DNA of 64,000 nucleotides from NCBI GenBank assembly GCA_963840545.1, contig CAWIZE010000014.1:32427-96426 (forward strand), in the 5' to 3' direction. The translations under genes were made by a program, and so were the position numbers. The first letter of the stretch is position 1; each line of letters opens with the position of its first letter. This DNA is from JAKAWQ01 sp963840545. Its GTDB lineage: Bacteria > Pseudomonadota > Alphaproteobacteria > Acetobacterales > Acetobacteraceae. Under the pieces are notes generated by a model. It ran no database searches and had not been told where the DNA came from. It worked only from the letters and a program-made list of their open reading frames with translations. This document shows positions 1-6,936 of the stretch, one piece after another.

Positions 1-308
1 ACCTGACGCCCGATCCCGCGACCGGGCTCGGGACATGGACCGAAGCGCAGATCGTCACCGCGCTGACCACGGGCGTGCGGCCCGACGGGCGGATCCTGGC
101 CCCGATCATGCCCTGGCGGTCCTTCTCGCACCTCACCCCTTCGGACGCGCTGGCGATCGCCGCCTACCTGAAAAGCCTGCCGCCGGTGCGCCACAAGGTC
201 GCCGGACCGTTCGGTCCGAAAGAGACGCCGACGGTCCCGGTGATGGCGGCCATTCCCGGCGCCGTCTATGCGGGGCTGCCGGCGCCCGGCGCTCCCCCGG
301 CGCCGTAG
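1..308 (+). CDS. c-type cytochrome, C-terminal fragment (runs off the left edge)
   Basis: The reading frame is open from base 3 to the TAG at 306-308, and the start lies outside the window. The visible part reads LTPDPATGLGTWTEAQI, then TTGVRPDGRILAPIMPW, then LTPSDALAIAAYLKSLPPV. That is the classic C-terminal half of a cytochrome c domain: the Met ligand lies in the 'P-I-M-P-W' stretch and is followed by the last helix 'D-x-x-A-I-A-A-Y-L-K-S-L-P-P-V'. The CXXCH haem site would be upstream. About 45 proline- and alanine-rich residues follow the haem domain. Such proteins carry electrons in the periplasm, often as subunits of membrane dehydrogenases, but the partner cannot be seen here. The family call is firm; the specific role is unknown. 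Confidence 0.8.
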   Translation, partial: LTPDPATGLGTWTEAQIVTALTTGVRPDGRILAPIMPWRSFSHLTPSDALAIAAYLKSLPPVRHKVAGPFGPKETPTVPVMAAIPGAVYAGLPAPGAPPAP

Positions 309-369
309 AGGGCGTCGGCGAAGGCGCTTGGCGCGCGGTGTCGCATGAGGGAGTTTGCGGCAGATCTCG

Positions 370-1077
370 TCAGGCCGCCGCGCAGCACGCCGCCTCGCAC
401 GCCCGCGCGCCGAACCCCATCCGCTGCGCGAAGCGGCCGCGCGCCAGAACCGCCCGGTCCGCCTCTCCGAGATAGCGGTCCCAGGGTTTTTCCAACCAGG
501 GTTTTTTCAACCAGGGTCTTTCCACCCATGGCTCTTCCTTCGGGCCGCCCGCCGCGGCCGAGAGCGCGACCCGCCGTCCGTCCCGTGTCTTGGAGGCATT
601 GCGCGGCGCGTTGTTGACCGAGCGGTTGCCGGTGCGGTTCCGGATGATGCCGGGCTGGTCGAAGCCGGTGACCCGGACCATCACGAGCCGCGGGTTGAGC
701 GCCGAGAGCGTTTCCCAGCCGAGGCCCCAGCCTTCCAGCGAGCCGGTGCGGAAATTCTCCACCAGGAGATCGGCCTCGGCCACCAGGCGCTTGAAGATCT
801 CGGCATCGTCCGACTGCTTCAGGTCGAGCGCGATGCAGCGCTTGTTGCGCGCGGCGACCTTCCGCCACAGGCCATGGCCATCCTTCCTCGAGCCCATGTT
901 GCGCAGCGGATCGCCGCTCGGATGCTCGATCTTGATGATTTCGGCGCCGAAAACACAGAGCAGGGTCGCGACGATCGGGCCGGCGAACAGCGTCGCGCAA
1001 TCGATGACGCAGAGACCCGAGAGCGGCCCCCGGGCGTGATCCGGCGCGGCCTCGCCGGTTGCGTCAGGCATCGGCAT
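370..1077 (-). pseudogene. CaiB/BaiF (family III) CoA-transferase, internally deleted remnant
   Basis: The first ~140 residues are a good family III CoA-transferase N terminus: 'LSGLCVIDCATLFAGPIVATLL', 'GAEIIKIEHPSGDPLR', 'NKRCIALDLK', 'ADLLVENFRTGSLEGWGLG'. After 'MVRVTGFDQPG' the protein jumps to 'APRNASKTRDGRRVALSA', which belongs about 80 residues further on in intact relatives. The middle, including part of the active-site region, is therefore missing. The frame then enters four 15-bp tandem repeats (481-540, period-5 motif around 'KPWLE') and an unrelated tail. Total length is 235 residues against ~400 for the family. The start ATG overlaps the end of the CitE-like remnant, so the two were once translationally coupled. 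Not expected to be active. Confidence 0.8.
481..540. repeat. 15-bp tandem repeat, four units
   Basis: Four consecutive 15-base units (481-495, 496-510, 511-525, 526-540) share the pattern CCAGGGT-TTTCCAA. The first three are nearly identical and the fourth is diverged. They lie inside the CaiB-type pseudogene and, read on the minus strand, give a five-residue period (EEPW / VERPW / LKKPW / LEKPW). Confidence 0.9.
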
Positions 1078-1538
1078 CTCCCGAAGCCTGCGCCATGACG
1101 GCCCGCGCCTGGGCGATGAAGGGCGCGTCGATCATCACCCCGTCGCGCAGGAAGGCCCCGACGCCTTCGGCGAGCATCTCCTCCGCGGCGGCGAGGATGC
1201 GCCTTGCCCGCGCGATCTCCGCCTCGCTCGGCGCGAAGACTTCATTTGCGCCAGCGATCTGGCTCGGAGGGATGCAGCTCTTCCCGGCATAGCCGAGGCG
1301 GCGCGCGGCCTCGGCGCGGAACCCGGCCTGGTCGGCAATGTCGGTGAAGGCGCCGTCATAGGCCGGGATCGCCGTCTCCCCCGGCCTGCAGCCCGATGAC
1401 GCGCTGCTCGGCCATCGCGATCTCGGCCGCGCAGCGCACGCCGCGGGGCGTCTCGATATTGGCGAGCACGCCGATCGGGCGCCCGAGGCCGCGCGCGCTC
1501 GAGCGCGTCGCGCCCGGCACGAGGACCTTGCTGCGCAT
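1064..1538 (-). pseudogene. CitE/HpcH-type lyase (CoA ester lyase) remnant
   Basis: Three pieces of a citrate lyase beta/HpcH-HpaI family protein can be read. The start is 'MRSKVLVPGA'. It fuses almost at once to the mid-protein motif 'GRPIGVLANIETPRGV' and 'AEIAMAEQRVIGLQAG'. In another reading frame the C-terminal end follows: 'AGKSCIPPSQIAGANEVFAP' and 'AEIARARRILAAAEEMLAEG'. The N-terminal substrate and metal region is deleted and at least one frameshift separates the last piece, leaving 475 bp where intact genes have ~850. The TGA at 1064-1066 lies inside the coding start of the CoA-transferase remnant, so these were neighbours in an operon, plausibly for degrading an organic acid through a CoA ester. 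Non-functional. Confidence 0.7.
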
Positions 1539-1544
1539 GGCGCC

Positions 1545-2132
1545 CTAGCGCCAGTGCTTCTGGTAGAAAGGCTCGGTTCCGGCCCGCATCAGCGCCCGGT
1601 CGGTCGAGAAGAAGTCAGCGTAGTGCAGGAGATAGGCCTCGAGCGTGCTGCCGTGGAACGGCGCGTTCGAGGCATGCGTCGCGACCGTGGCGACGACGAG
1701 ATCGGAAAAGCCGAGCTCGCGCAGCAGCATCGCGCCGACGACGCCGTGCGGCAGCGCGCGCGCCAGCGGCGAATACACGACCTTGTCGTCCTGCCAGAGA
1801 TAGAGCAGCGGCTTGTCCACGTCGTGCAGGATCAGGATCGGCACGAAGATTTCGGGATCGACCCGTTCGCCCCATTCCGCCTCGGCGCGGCGCGCGAGAT
1901 CGAGCCCCGTGCGCGTCACCTCGTTGACGTGCCGGGCCAGCGGGAAATCCGGCGCCAGGGTCGAATAGGGCAGCTCGTCCAGCGTCGCGTGCGTGCTCGA
2001 GGTCCAGACGCTCGTCCAGGCGGTGACGATCCGCTCCCGCGTCGCCGCCGTGACGAGGTCGAGGCCGTGCAGCCATTCCTCGACCGCTCTCCGCTTCTCC
2101 GGCCGCGCGCGTTCGATGGTGTAGAGGCTCAT
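1545..2132 (-). CDS. HD-domain protein (putative metal-dependent phosphohydrolase)
   Basis: This 195-residue protein starts MSLYTIERARPEKRRAV. It carries an HD-domain pattern: His68 in 'LARHVNEVTRTG', the His103-Asp104 doublet in 'LILHDVDKPLLY', then 'LPHGVVGAMLLRELG' and 'VATVATHASN'. HD proteins use these residues to bind metal and usually hydrolyse phosphoesters; the substrate is unknown. The start codon overlaps the last codons of the broken MFS gene upstream (ATGA), so the HD protein was made from the same transcript as a transporter. It is the only gene of this stretch that still looks intact. It could be a small-molecule hydrolase acting on what the lost transporter imported, but that is a guess. 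Confidence 0.7.
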   Translation of the reverse strand: MSLYTIERARPEKRRAVEEWLHGLDLVTAATRERIVTAWTSVWTSSTHATLDELPYSTLAPDFPLARHVNEVTRTGLDLARRAEAEWGERVDPEIFVPILILHDVDKPLLYLWQDDKVVYSPLARALPHGVVGAMLLRELGFSDLVVATVATHASNAPFHGSTLEAYLLHYADFFSTDRALMRAGTEPFYQKHWR

Positions 2133-2720
2133 GCCAGTCTGGTCCCTTTGGTCTCGGGCGAAATCAGGATGACGCACCACGCCGGTGCGAACGCGATGAT
2201 CGTCGTCAGCATGCCGGCCTGGAAGCCGGCCGACCCGCCCGCCATTATAGGCGAGTCCCATAACGAAGCCGCGGGCGGAGGTGTCGGGCACCAGCTCGGC
2301 CGCGATCGGCAGCGGCGCCGGCTGGCTCGCGGTCACGAACGCGGCGACCGCGACGGCCCCGATCGCCAGATAGATCGTGAAGGTCGGCCGCCCCAGCCGG
2401 TCCACCAGGGTGGCGAAGCCGACGAAGCCCGCGAGCGAGCCGATCTGCTGGGCGAGCGTGAAGCCGAGCGAGTGGACGAAGCCGAAATGCTTCACCGTGA
2501 CGAGGAAGGTCGGCGTCCAGGTGAAGACCGCCCAGTAGACGTACCCAGTAGACGTACCCGGTAGACGTACCCAGTAGACGTACCCAGTAGACGTACCCAG
2601 TAGACGTCCTGGATGAAGACGATGAATCCGACGGCCCGGGCGAGGCCGCGCGCGTTCCGCCCCCGGAACAGCTCGCCCATGTTGCCGCCCGCCTCCGGAG
2701 CTGTGAAATTGCGGCGAGCC
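2129..2720 (-). pseudogene. MFS transporter, C-terminal half, broken by a repeat insertion and a frameshift
   Basis: The pieces read 'NMGELFRGRNARGLARAVG' and 'FIVFIQDVYW' in one frame, then 'VKHFGFVHSLGFTLAQQ', 'GSLAGFVGFATLVDRLGRP' and 'TFTIYLAIGAVAVAAFV' in a second. A third frame gives 'GGSAGFQAGMLTTIIAFAP', ending 'AWCVILISPETKGTRLA'. This is the second half of a 12-helix major facilitator, with the typical 'DRLGR' loop and 'SPETKG' tail. The first break is the 13-bp repeat array at 2531-2608. The second is an indel in the G-rich run near 2245. The N-terminal six helices are absent. The final TGA overlaps the HD gene start. Confidence 0.8.
2531..2608. repeat. 13-bp tandem repeat, six units
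   Basis: Six head-to-tail copies of CCCAGTAGACGTA fill 2531-2608; unit 3 has one A-to-G change and the last base of unit 6 is C. A single copy corresponds to the codons for the MFS peptide 'DVYWA', so about five extra copies (65 bp) were added. Since 65 is not a multiple of three, the permease frame is lost. Confidence 0.95.
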
Positions 2721-2742
2721 GTGACCCCCTGCGCAATTCGGC

Positions 2743-2759
2743 CTATATCATTGATATAG
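2743..2759. promoter_or_regulatory. Perfect palindrome, possible operator
   Basis: CTATATCA-T-TGATATAG is a perfect 8+1+8 inverted repeat in locally AT-rich sequence within an otherwise very GC-rich region. It sits 12 bases before an ATG at 2771. Symmetry and composition fit a repressor operator. No convincing gene follows (the ATG opens only a 50-codon frame that runs into the VapC-like gene), so it may be a relic of a lost small gene. Confidence 0.45.
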
Positions 2760-2900
2760 TGGGAGTTATCATGTCGTGGCAGGGGTCGGGTATCGGGCGA
2801 AACGTGACCCCCGCATTCCCCATTTTCCGAGGAAAATTCAATGTCTTGGCGGCCTTTGGGGCGGGGTCGCGGTTCGCCGCGATTTTGCAGTCATGCGACC

Positions 2901-3290
2901 CTAACGGATCAGCGCGACCGTGACGCCCGCCGCCGCCGTGATGTCCGGCCAGCGGCGCTCGGCCGTCAAAGCCGGAACGCCCTCGCGCCGGGCCAGCGCC
3001 AGGCAGTATCGATCACCCAGCGACAGCCCGCCGGGAAGCGTGAGCGGCCGAAGCATGCCGGCTTGGTAGGATAAGGCCGCGTCAACCGGCACGACCCGGA
3101 TCGGCAGGGGTCGCAACATCGCCTCGATATCCGGTCGTGAAGCGCCAAGCTTGGCGTAGTGGCTGACGATTTCTGCCAGGTTCACCGCGCAGAGCAAAGC
3201 TCCATCGAGGGCTGCCTTCACTTGCTCGCCGCCCGGTTCGTCCAGAAGCATGGCCAGCAGTGCGGAGGCGTCCAGGGTTACACTCGTCAC
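2901..3290 (-). CDS. vapC: VapC-like PIN-domain toxin
   Basis: A 129-residue PIN-domain protein. The acidic active-site residues are visible: Asp7 in 'VTLDASALLAMLLDE', Glu40 in 'AVNLAEIV', and Asp93 in 'GLSLGDRYCLALA'. These bind Mg2+ and cleave RNA, in characterised VapCs often tRNA or 23S rRNA. It overlaps the upstream antitoxin by four bases (ATGA), the usual antitoxin-first toxin-antitoxin arrangement. Length is normal and no residue is missing, so it is probably active unless bound by its partner. The target RNA cannot be told from sequence. Confidence 0.88.
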   Translation of the reverse strand: MTSVTLDASALLAMLLDEPGGEQVKAALDGALLCAVNLAEIVSHYAKLGASRPDIEAMLRPLPIRVVPVDAALSYQAGMLRPLTLPGGLSLGDRYCLALARREGVPALTAERRWPDITAAAGVTVALIR

Positions 3291-3529
3291 TCGGCCTCCG
3301 CCTCGCGTCCCCGCTCGGCGAGGAAATCTTCAACCGATGCGCCGGTCTTGCCAGCCACCAGCTTTCGGCTGAGCGCCTGGGCCCGTGCAACCACCTGATC
3401 GACCGTCCGAAGGACGATCGCATCACCGGCGTCCTCGACGATCACCTCACCGCCGTGAGCAAGGCCGTGCTTCTTGCGGAGTTCGGCCGGCAGGCTGACC
3501 CGGCCATCCGGCATCACTTTGGCTTTCAC
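3287..3529 (-). CDS. vapB: VapB-like AbrB/MazE/SpoVT-fold antitoxin
   Basis: An 80-residue protein. The N-terminal half is a swapped-hairpin AbrB-type DNA-binding fold: 'MKAKVMPDGRVSLPAELRKK', then 'GGEVIVEDAGDAIVLRTV'. The C-terminal part, ending 'GASVEDFLAERGREAEAE', is the flexible segment that would wrap the toxin. It is encoded just before and overlapping the VapC-like gene. Antitoxins of this type bind palindromes in their own promoter; GGGTATTACCC lies upstream at 3558-3568. The pair probably acts as a plasmid- or island-stabilising module or a stress switch. Confidence 0.85.
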   Translation of the reverse strand: MKAKVMPDGRVSLPAELRKKHGLAHGGEVIVEDAGDAIVLRTVDQVVARAQALSRKLVAGKTGASVEDFLAERGREAEAE

Positions 3530-3545
3530 GGCGCACCTCCAACAG

Positions 3546-3568
3546 ATACCATGTGAAGGGTATTACCC
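3546..3568 (-). promoter_or_regulatory. Candidate VapB operator
   Basis: Two nested inverted repeats lie 17-39 bases upstream of the antitoxin ATG: ATACC-N8-GGTAT (3546-3563) and the perfect GGGTA-T-TACCC (3558-3568). Position and symmetry fit autoregulation by an AbrB-type antitoxin. There is no direct proof. Confidence 0.5.
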
Positions 3569-4010
3569 CAGATTAACAACTCTATGCCATAAAAATAGGC
3601 GGATGCCACGCCGCAATGCGTGGCCGGCGGCTTCAACCATGCCGAGGCCTCCATGCCGATGCCTCAACCTGTCCCTGCGGCACTGATTTGGGGCGGAAGG
3701 CCTTCGGCGTTGCATGGGCGTTGCATGGGGCCGGAGCTTCCGACCTGGCCGGGGCTGACGCCGTGCTCGCGGCCGGCAATACCGCTGCGCGCCGCCTTCG
3801 GCGATGGCCTTCGGCCAGTGTTGACCGAAGCTGCGCGCGGCGCCCGTTGGTGCTCAGGCCGGGGCGGAGAAACGGCTCTCAGCCGAACCGAGAAACATCC
3901 CCGCAAACATCGGTGTCGGGGAAATCCGGAACGTGAAGCAGTCCGCCTCGACGAAATCCCTTGACACCAAAAGCCCCATCCAAGTGGTCATGATGATCAT
4001 CCAACTCCAC
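3569..4010. other. Non-coding stretch between two toxin-antitoxin modules
   Basis: No frame here gives a recognisable protein or good coding signs. It contains an imperfect 11-bp direct duplication around 3711-3732 (GTTGCATGGGC twice) and otherwise ordinary GC-rich sequence. It may be an eroded gene, but nothing identifiable remains. Confidence 0.5.
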
Positions 4011-4334
4011 TCACGCCAACCCCAAGAAGACGGCCAGGATACGGTTGATGGTCATCATGGTCGCGTCGTCCAGGCGGCCGACGACCGGCCCTGACTTGCT
4101 CCGCGATAGCGTCTGCGGCTTGTCCACCATGATTTGCGAGGGCCTAGCCAACCCATTCTGTTGGCTCGGCTCGACCGGCACCCGCAACAGGGGCGCATCG
4201 ACCAGCGTGCCGGTGATCGGCAAGACCGTGACGGAAGCGAGGTTGCCGAAATGATCCGCCTGCACCACGAGAGCGGGCCGGGGCTTGCCCTGGTCGCCCT
4301 GCAAGGCGACCGTCACCAGATCCCCGCGCCTCAC
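4011..4334 (-). CDS. MazF/PemK-family endoribonuclease toxin
   Basis: A 107-residue protein with the MazF/PemK fold. It starts 'MRRGDLVTVALQGDQGKPRP' and continues 'ALVVQADHFGN', 'VTVLPITGTLVDAPLLRVPV', 'GLARPSQIMVDKPQTL' and 'GRLDDATMMTINRILAVFLG'. The 'G-D-x-G-K-P-R-P' loop and the 'S-Q-I-M-V-D-K' strand are hallmarks of these mRNA-cleaving toxins. It overlaps the upstream antitoxin by four bases. It is full length and probably functional. It is the second toxin-antitoxin pair within 1.7 kb, both on the minus strand. Confidence 0.88.
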   Translation of the reverse strand: MRRGDLVTVALQGDQGKPRPALVVQADHFGNLASVTVLPITGTLVDAPLLRVPVEPSQQNGLARPSQIMVDKPQTLSRSKSGPVVGRLDDATMMTINRILAVFLGLA

Positions 4335-4558
4335 GCCGTCCAGCCGGCCGTATCGGACGCCTCGAACCAGGCCTCATCCTCCGCCCGACTCTCCGCGGTC
4401 TCGCTCTCCCGAATAAGCCGCGCCTGCCGGGCGCATTCCTCGGCAAAGCCTGCAGCCCGGGTGTCGGGCACCCAGATCTGCACCGGCCGCAGCCCGGCCG
4501 CCCGGAGCTTGTCGCGCCGGCGCTGCACCCGCTGTGTGCCTGTCTTTGTCGCTACCAT
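4331..4558 (-). CDS. MazE-family antitoxin (DUF3018 type)
   Basis: A 75-residue protein: 'MVATKTGTQRVQRRRDKLRA' then 'GLRPVQIWVPDTRAAGFAEE'. The 'V-x-x-R-R-x-x-L-R-x-x-G-L-R-P-V-Q-I-W-V-P-D' pattern marks DUF3018 antitoxins, which pair with PemK/MazF toxins. The acidic C-terminal part ('ETAESRAEDEAWFEAS') is the likely toxin-binding segment. Its start codon is the last of five identically spaced ATGs in a 17-bp repeat array, so translation of the antitoxin may depend on that leader. Confidence 0.82.
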   Translation of the reverse strand: MVATKTGTQRVQRRRDKLRAAGLRPVQIWVPDTRAAGFAEECARQARLIRESETAESRAEDEAWFEASDTAGWTA

Positions 4559-4627
4559 GTCTTCGTCGCTACCATGTCTTCGTTGCTACCATGTCTTCGT
4601 TGCTACCATGTCTTCGTCGCTGGCATG
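4548..4627 (-). repeat. 17-bp tandem repeat carrying five spaced start codons
   Basis: About 4.7 copies of a 17-base unit (plus strand GTCGCTACCATGTCTTC) lie upstream of and across the antitoxin start. On the minus strand ATG codons fall at 4626, 4609, 4592, 4575 and 4558, exactly 17 bases apart. The first four open seven-codon frames (M-V/P-A-T-K-T-W) that stop at the TAG inside the next unit's ATGGTAG. Only the last continues into the antitoxin. Confidence 0.9.
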
Positions 4628-4760
4628 CGTTACATGTAGCGCTTCTCGGAAGCCATTGTCACCCAGCCGGCCCACCGTTTTGCGGTCTGGCGCTGATCCT
4701 CTTCGGGCGGCAGATTCCGCAGCTGGGTCGGGCCCCCATGGTCGAACCTCCCCCCCTGGC

Positions 4761-4802
4761 TCCGTGGCCCTGGCCCCGTGGCCCTGGCCCCGTGGCCCTG
4801 GC
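4761..4802. repeat. 14-bp tandem repeat, three units
   Basis: CCCGTGGCCCTGGC occurs three times head to tail (4761-4774 with a leading T, 4775-4788, 4789-4802) in the non-coding leader of the hydantoinase operon, 56 bases before the ATG. Confidence 0.9.
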
Positions 4803-4857
4803 CTTGCCAGCCGACGGCCCCGAGGCTACGTCCCCTCGAACAGCAACGGGCCCGCGC

Positions 4858-6936
4858 ATGCCGTCTTCCCGCCTCGCCGTCGATATCGGCGGCACCTTCA
4901 CCGACCTCGCCCTCGAGCATCGCGGCCGCCGCACCACCCTCAAGGTCCTCACCACGCAAGCCGCCCCCGAAGAGGGCGTGATCGCCGGCGTGCGCGCCAT
5001 CCTCGCCACGGCCTCCGTCGCACCGGCTTCAATCGACCTCGTCATCCACGGCACGACGCTCGCCACCAACGCGATCATCGAGCGCAAGGGCGCCCGCACC
5101 GCGCTCATCACCACCGCCGGCTTCCGCGACGTGCTGGCGATGCGCAACGAGAGCCGCTACGACCAGTACGACCTCAACCTCGTGCTGCCCGAGCCGCTGG
5201 TCCCGCGCCATCTCCGCCTCCCCGTGCCGGAGCGGATCGACCACACGGGCGCCGTGCTCGCCCCGCTCGACGCGGCTTCGGTCCACGCCCTCCTTCCGCT
5301 GCTGGCGCGCGAGCAGGTGGAAAGCGTCGCCGTCGGCTTCCTCCATGCCTATGTCAATCCGGCGCACGAGGCCGAGGTCGGAAAAATCCTCGCCGCGGCC
5401 CGGCCCGATCTTTTCGTCTCCCTCTCCTCGGACGTCTCGCCCGAGATGCGCGAGTGGGAGCGCTTCTCGACCACGGCGGCCAATGCCTATGTGCAGCCGC
5501 TGATGGCGCGCTATCTCGGCCGCCTCGAGGCGGGCCTGCGCGCGCTCGACCTCGCCGCCCCGATCTTCCTCATGCTCTCGGGCGGCGGGCTCACCACCGT
5601 CGCGACCGCCTGCCGCTTTCCCATCCGCCTGGTCGAATCCGGGCCCGCCGGCGGCGCGATCTTCTCCGCCCACATCGCCCGCGAGTCGGCGCTCGATCGC
5701 GTGCTCTCCTTCGACATGGGCGGGACGACGGCAAAAATCTGCCTGATCGACGATTTCCGCCCGCAGGCGGCGAAGAGCTTCGAGGTCGCGCGCGTCGGGC
5801 GCTTCCGCAAGGGCTCGGGCCTGCCGCTCTCGATCCCGGTGATCGAGATGGTGGAGATCGGCGCCGGCGGCGGCAGCCTCGCCCATGTGGACGGGATGGG
5901 CCGGATCGCCGTCGGGCCGGAGAGCGCCGGCGCCGATCCCGGCCCGGCCTGCTACGGCCGCGGCGGCACGCGCCCGGCGGTGACCGATGCCAACCTCCTG
6001 CTCGGCCGCTATGATCCGGCCCGCTTCGCCGGCGGGCGGCTGCCGCTCGACCGCGCCGCCGCCGCCGCCGCGGTGAGCCAGGCGGTCGCGGCGCCACTCG
6101 GCCTCGCGCCCGAGATGGCGGCACTCGGCGTCGTCGAGATGGTGGACGAGACCATGGCCAACGCCGCGCGCGTGCACGCGATCGAGTCCGGCAAGACCTA
6201 TGAGGGGCGGACGCTGATCGCCTTCGGCGGCGGCGGGCCGGTCCATGCCTGCCGGCTCGCCGAAAAGCTCGGCATCCGCCGCGTCCTCGTTCCCGCCGGC
6301 GCCGGCGTCGGCAGCGCCATCGGCTTCCTCCGCGCCCCGGTCGCCTACGAGCTGGTCCGCAGCCTCTACCAGCGCCTCTCCGCCTTCGATGTGGGCGCGG
6401 TCAACGCTCTGCTCGCCGGGATGGCGGCCGAGGCGGCCGCGGTGGTCGCCGCCGGCAGCTTCGGGGCCGGGACGGGCGAGACCCGCACCGCCTTCATGCG
6501 CTATGTCGGCCAGGGCCATGAGATCCCGGTGCCGCTGCCCGCGCGCCCGCTCGGGCCGGAGGACGCAGCCTCCCTCCGCGCCGCCTACGATGCCGAATAT
6601 GCCCGCTTCTATGACCGGCCGGTGCCGGGCTCGGACATCGAGGTGATGAGCTTTTCCGTGATCGTCGCGACCCTTCCCGAGGCGGCCGAGGCGCCGCGAG
6701 CGGCGCCGGTGAACGGCGCGGTGCTCGCGCCGGCTTTTTTCCAGAGCGTGCGCGACACCGCCACCGGCGAGGTCGCCGAGTGGGCGGTCTTTTCGCGCGC
6801 GGAGCTGCACCCGGGCAGCCGCGTCGCCGGGCCGGCGATCATCGCCGAGGACGAAACCTCTACCCTTGTCGCCCCGGGCTGGACCGCCGCGCTCGACGGC
6901 GCGGGCTATCTCGCCCTTTCCCAGGAGGCCCTCTGA
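4858..6936 (+). CDS. hyuA: Hydantoinase/oxoprolinase family protein, subunit A
   Basis: A 692-residue protein of the N-methylhydantoinase A / 5-oxoprolinase alpha family. These enzymes open lactam rings or carboxylate substrates using ATP, together with a B subunit. The N-terminal ATPase starts 'MPSSRLAVDIGGTFTDLALE' and is followed by 'VIHGTTLATNAIIERKGART'. The main hydantoinase_A domain has 'LSFDMGGTTAKICLIDDF', 'EIGAGGGSLAHVD' and 'GAGVGSAIGFLRAPVAYE'. The frame is open further upstream, but that part is repeat-rich and not conserved, so the ATG at 4858 beside the conserved motif was chosen. The stop overlaps the next start by one base (TGATG). The exact substrate is open: hydantoin, oxoproline and acetophenone-type substrates are all known for this pair. 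Confidence 0.9.
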   Translation: MPSSRLAVDIGGTFTDLALEHRGRRTTLKVLTTQAAPEEGVIAGVRAILATASVAPASIDLVIHGTTLATNAIIERKGARTALITTAGFRDVLAMRNESRYDQYDLNLVLPEPLVPRHLRLPVPERIDHTGAVLAPLDAASVHALLPLLAREQVESVAVGFLHAYVNPAHEAEVGKILAAARPDLFVSLSSDVSPEMREWERFSTTAANAYVQPLMARYLGRLEAGLRALDLAAPIFLMLSGGGLTTVATACRFPIRLVESGPAGGAIFSAHIARESALDRVLSFDMGGTTAKICLIDDFRPQAAKSFEVARVGRFRKGSGLPLSIPVIEMVEIGAGGGSLAHVDGMGRIAVGPESAGADPGPACYGRGGTRPAVTDANLLLGRYDPARFAGGRLPLDRAAAAAAVSQAVAAPLGLAPEMAALGVVEMVDETMANAARVHAIESGKTYEGRTLIAFGGGGPVHACRLAEKLGIRRVLVPAGAGVGSAIGFLRAPVAYELVRSLYQRLSAFDVGAVNALLAGMAAEAAAVVAAGSFGAGTGETRTAFMRYVGQGHEIPVPLPARPLGPEDAASLRAAYDAEYARFYDRPVPGSDIEVMSFSVIVATLPEAAEAPRAAPVNGAVLAPAFFQSVRDTATGEVAEWAVFSRAELHPGSRVAGPAIIAEDETSTLVAPGWTAALDGAGYLALSQEAL

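Noticed and set aside
2771..2923. 50-codon frame after the 2743-2759 palindrome
   Set aside because: It runs into the 3' end of the VapC-like gene on the other strand and has no recognisable motif or strong ribosome-binding site. It may be a relic, but it cannot be supported as a gene.
3616..3964. Overlapping frames of ~80-115 codons on both strands
   Set aside because: Arginine- and proline-rich shadow composition, no motif and no start signals. Treated as non-coding.
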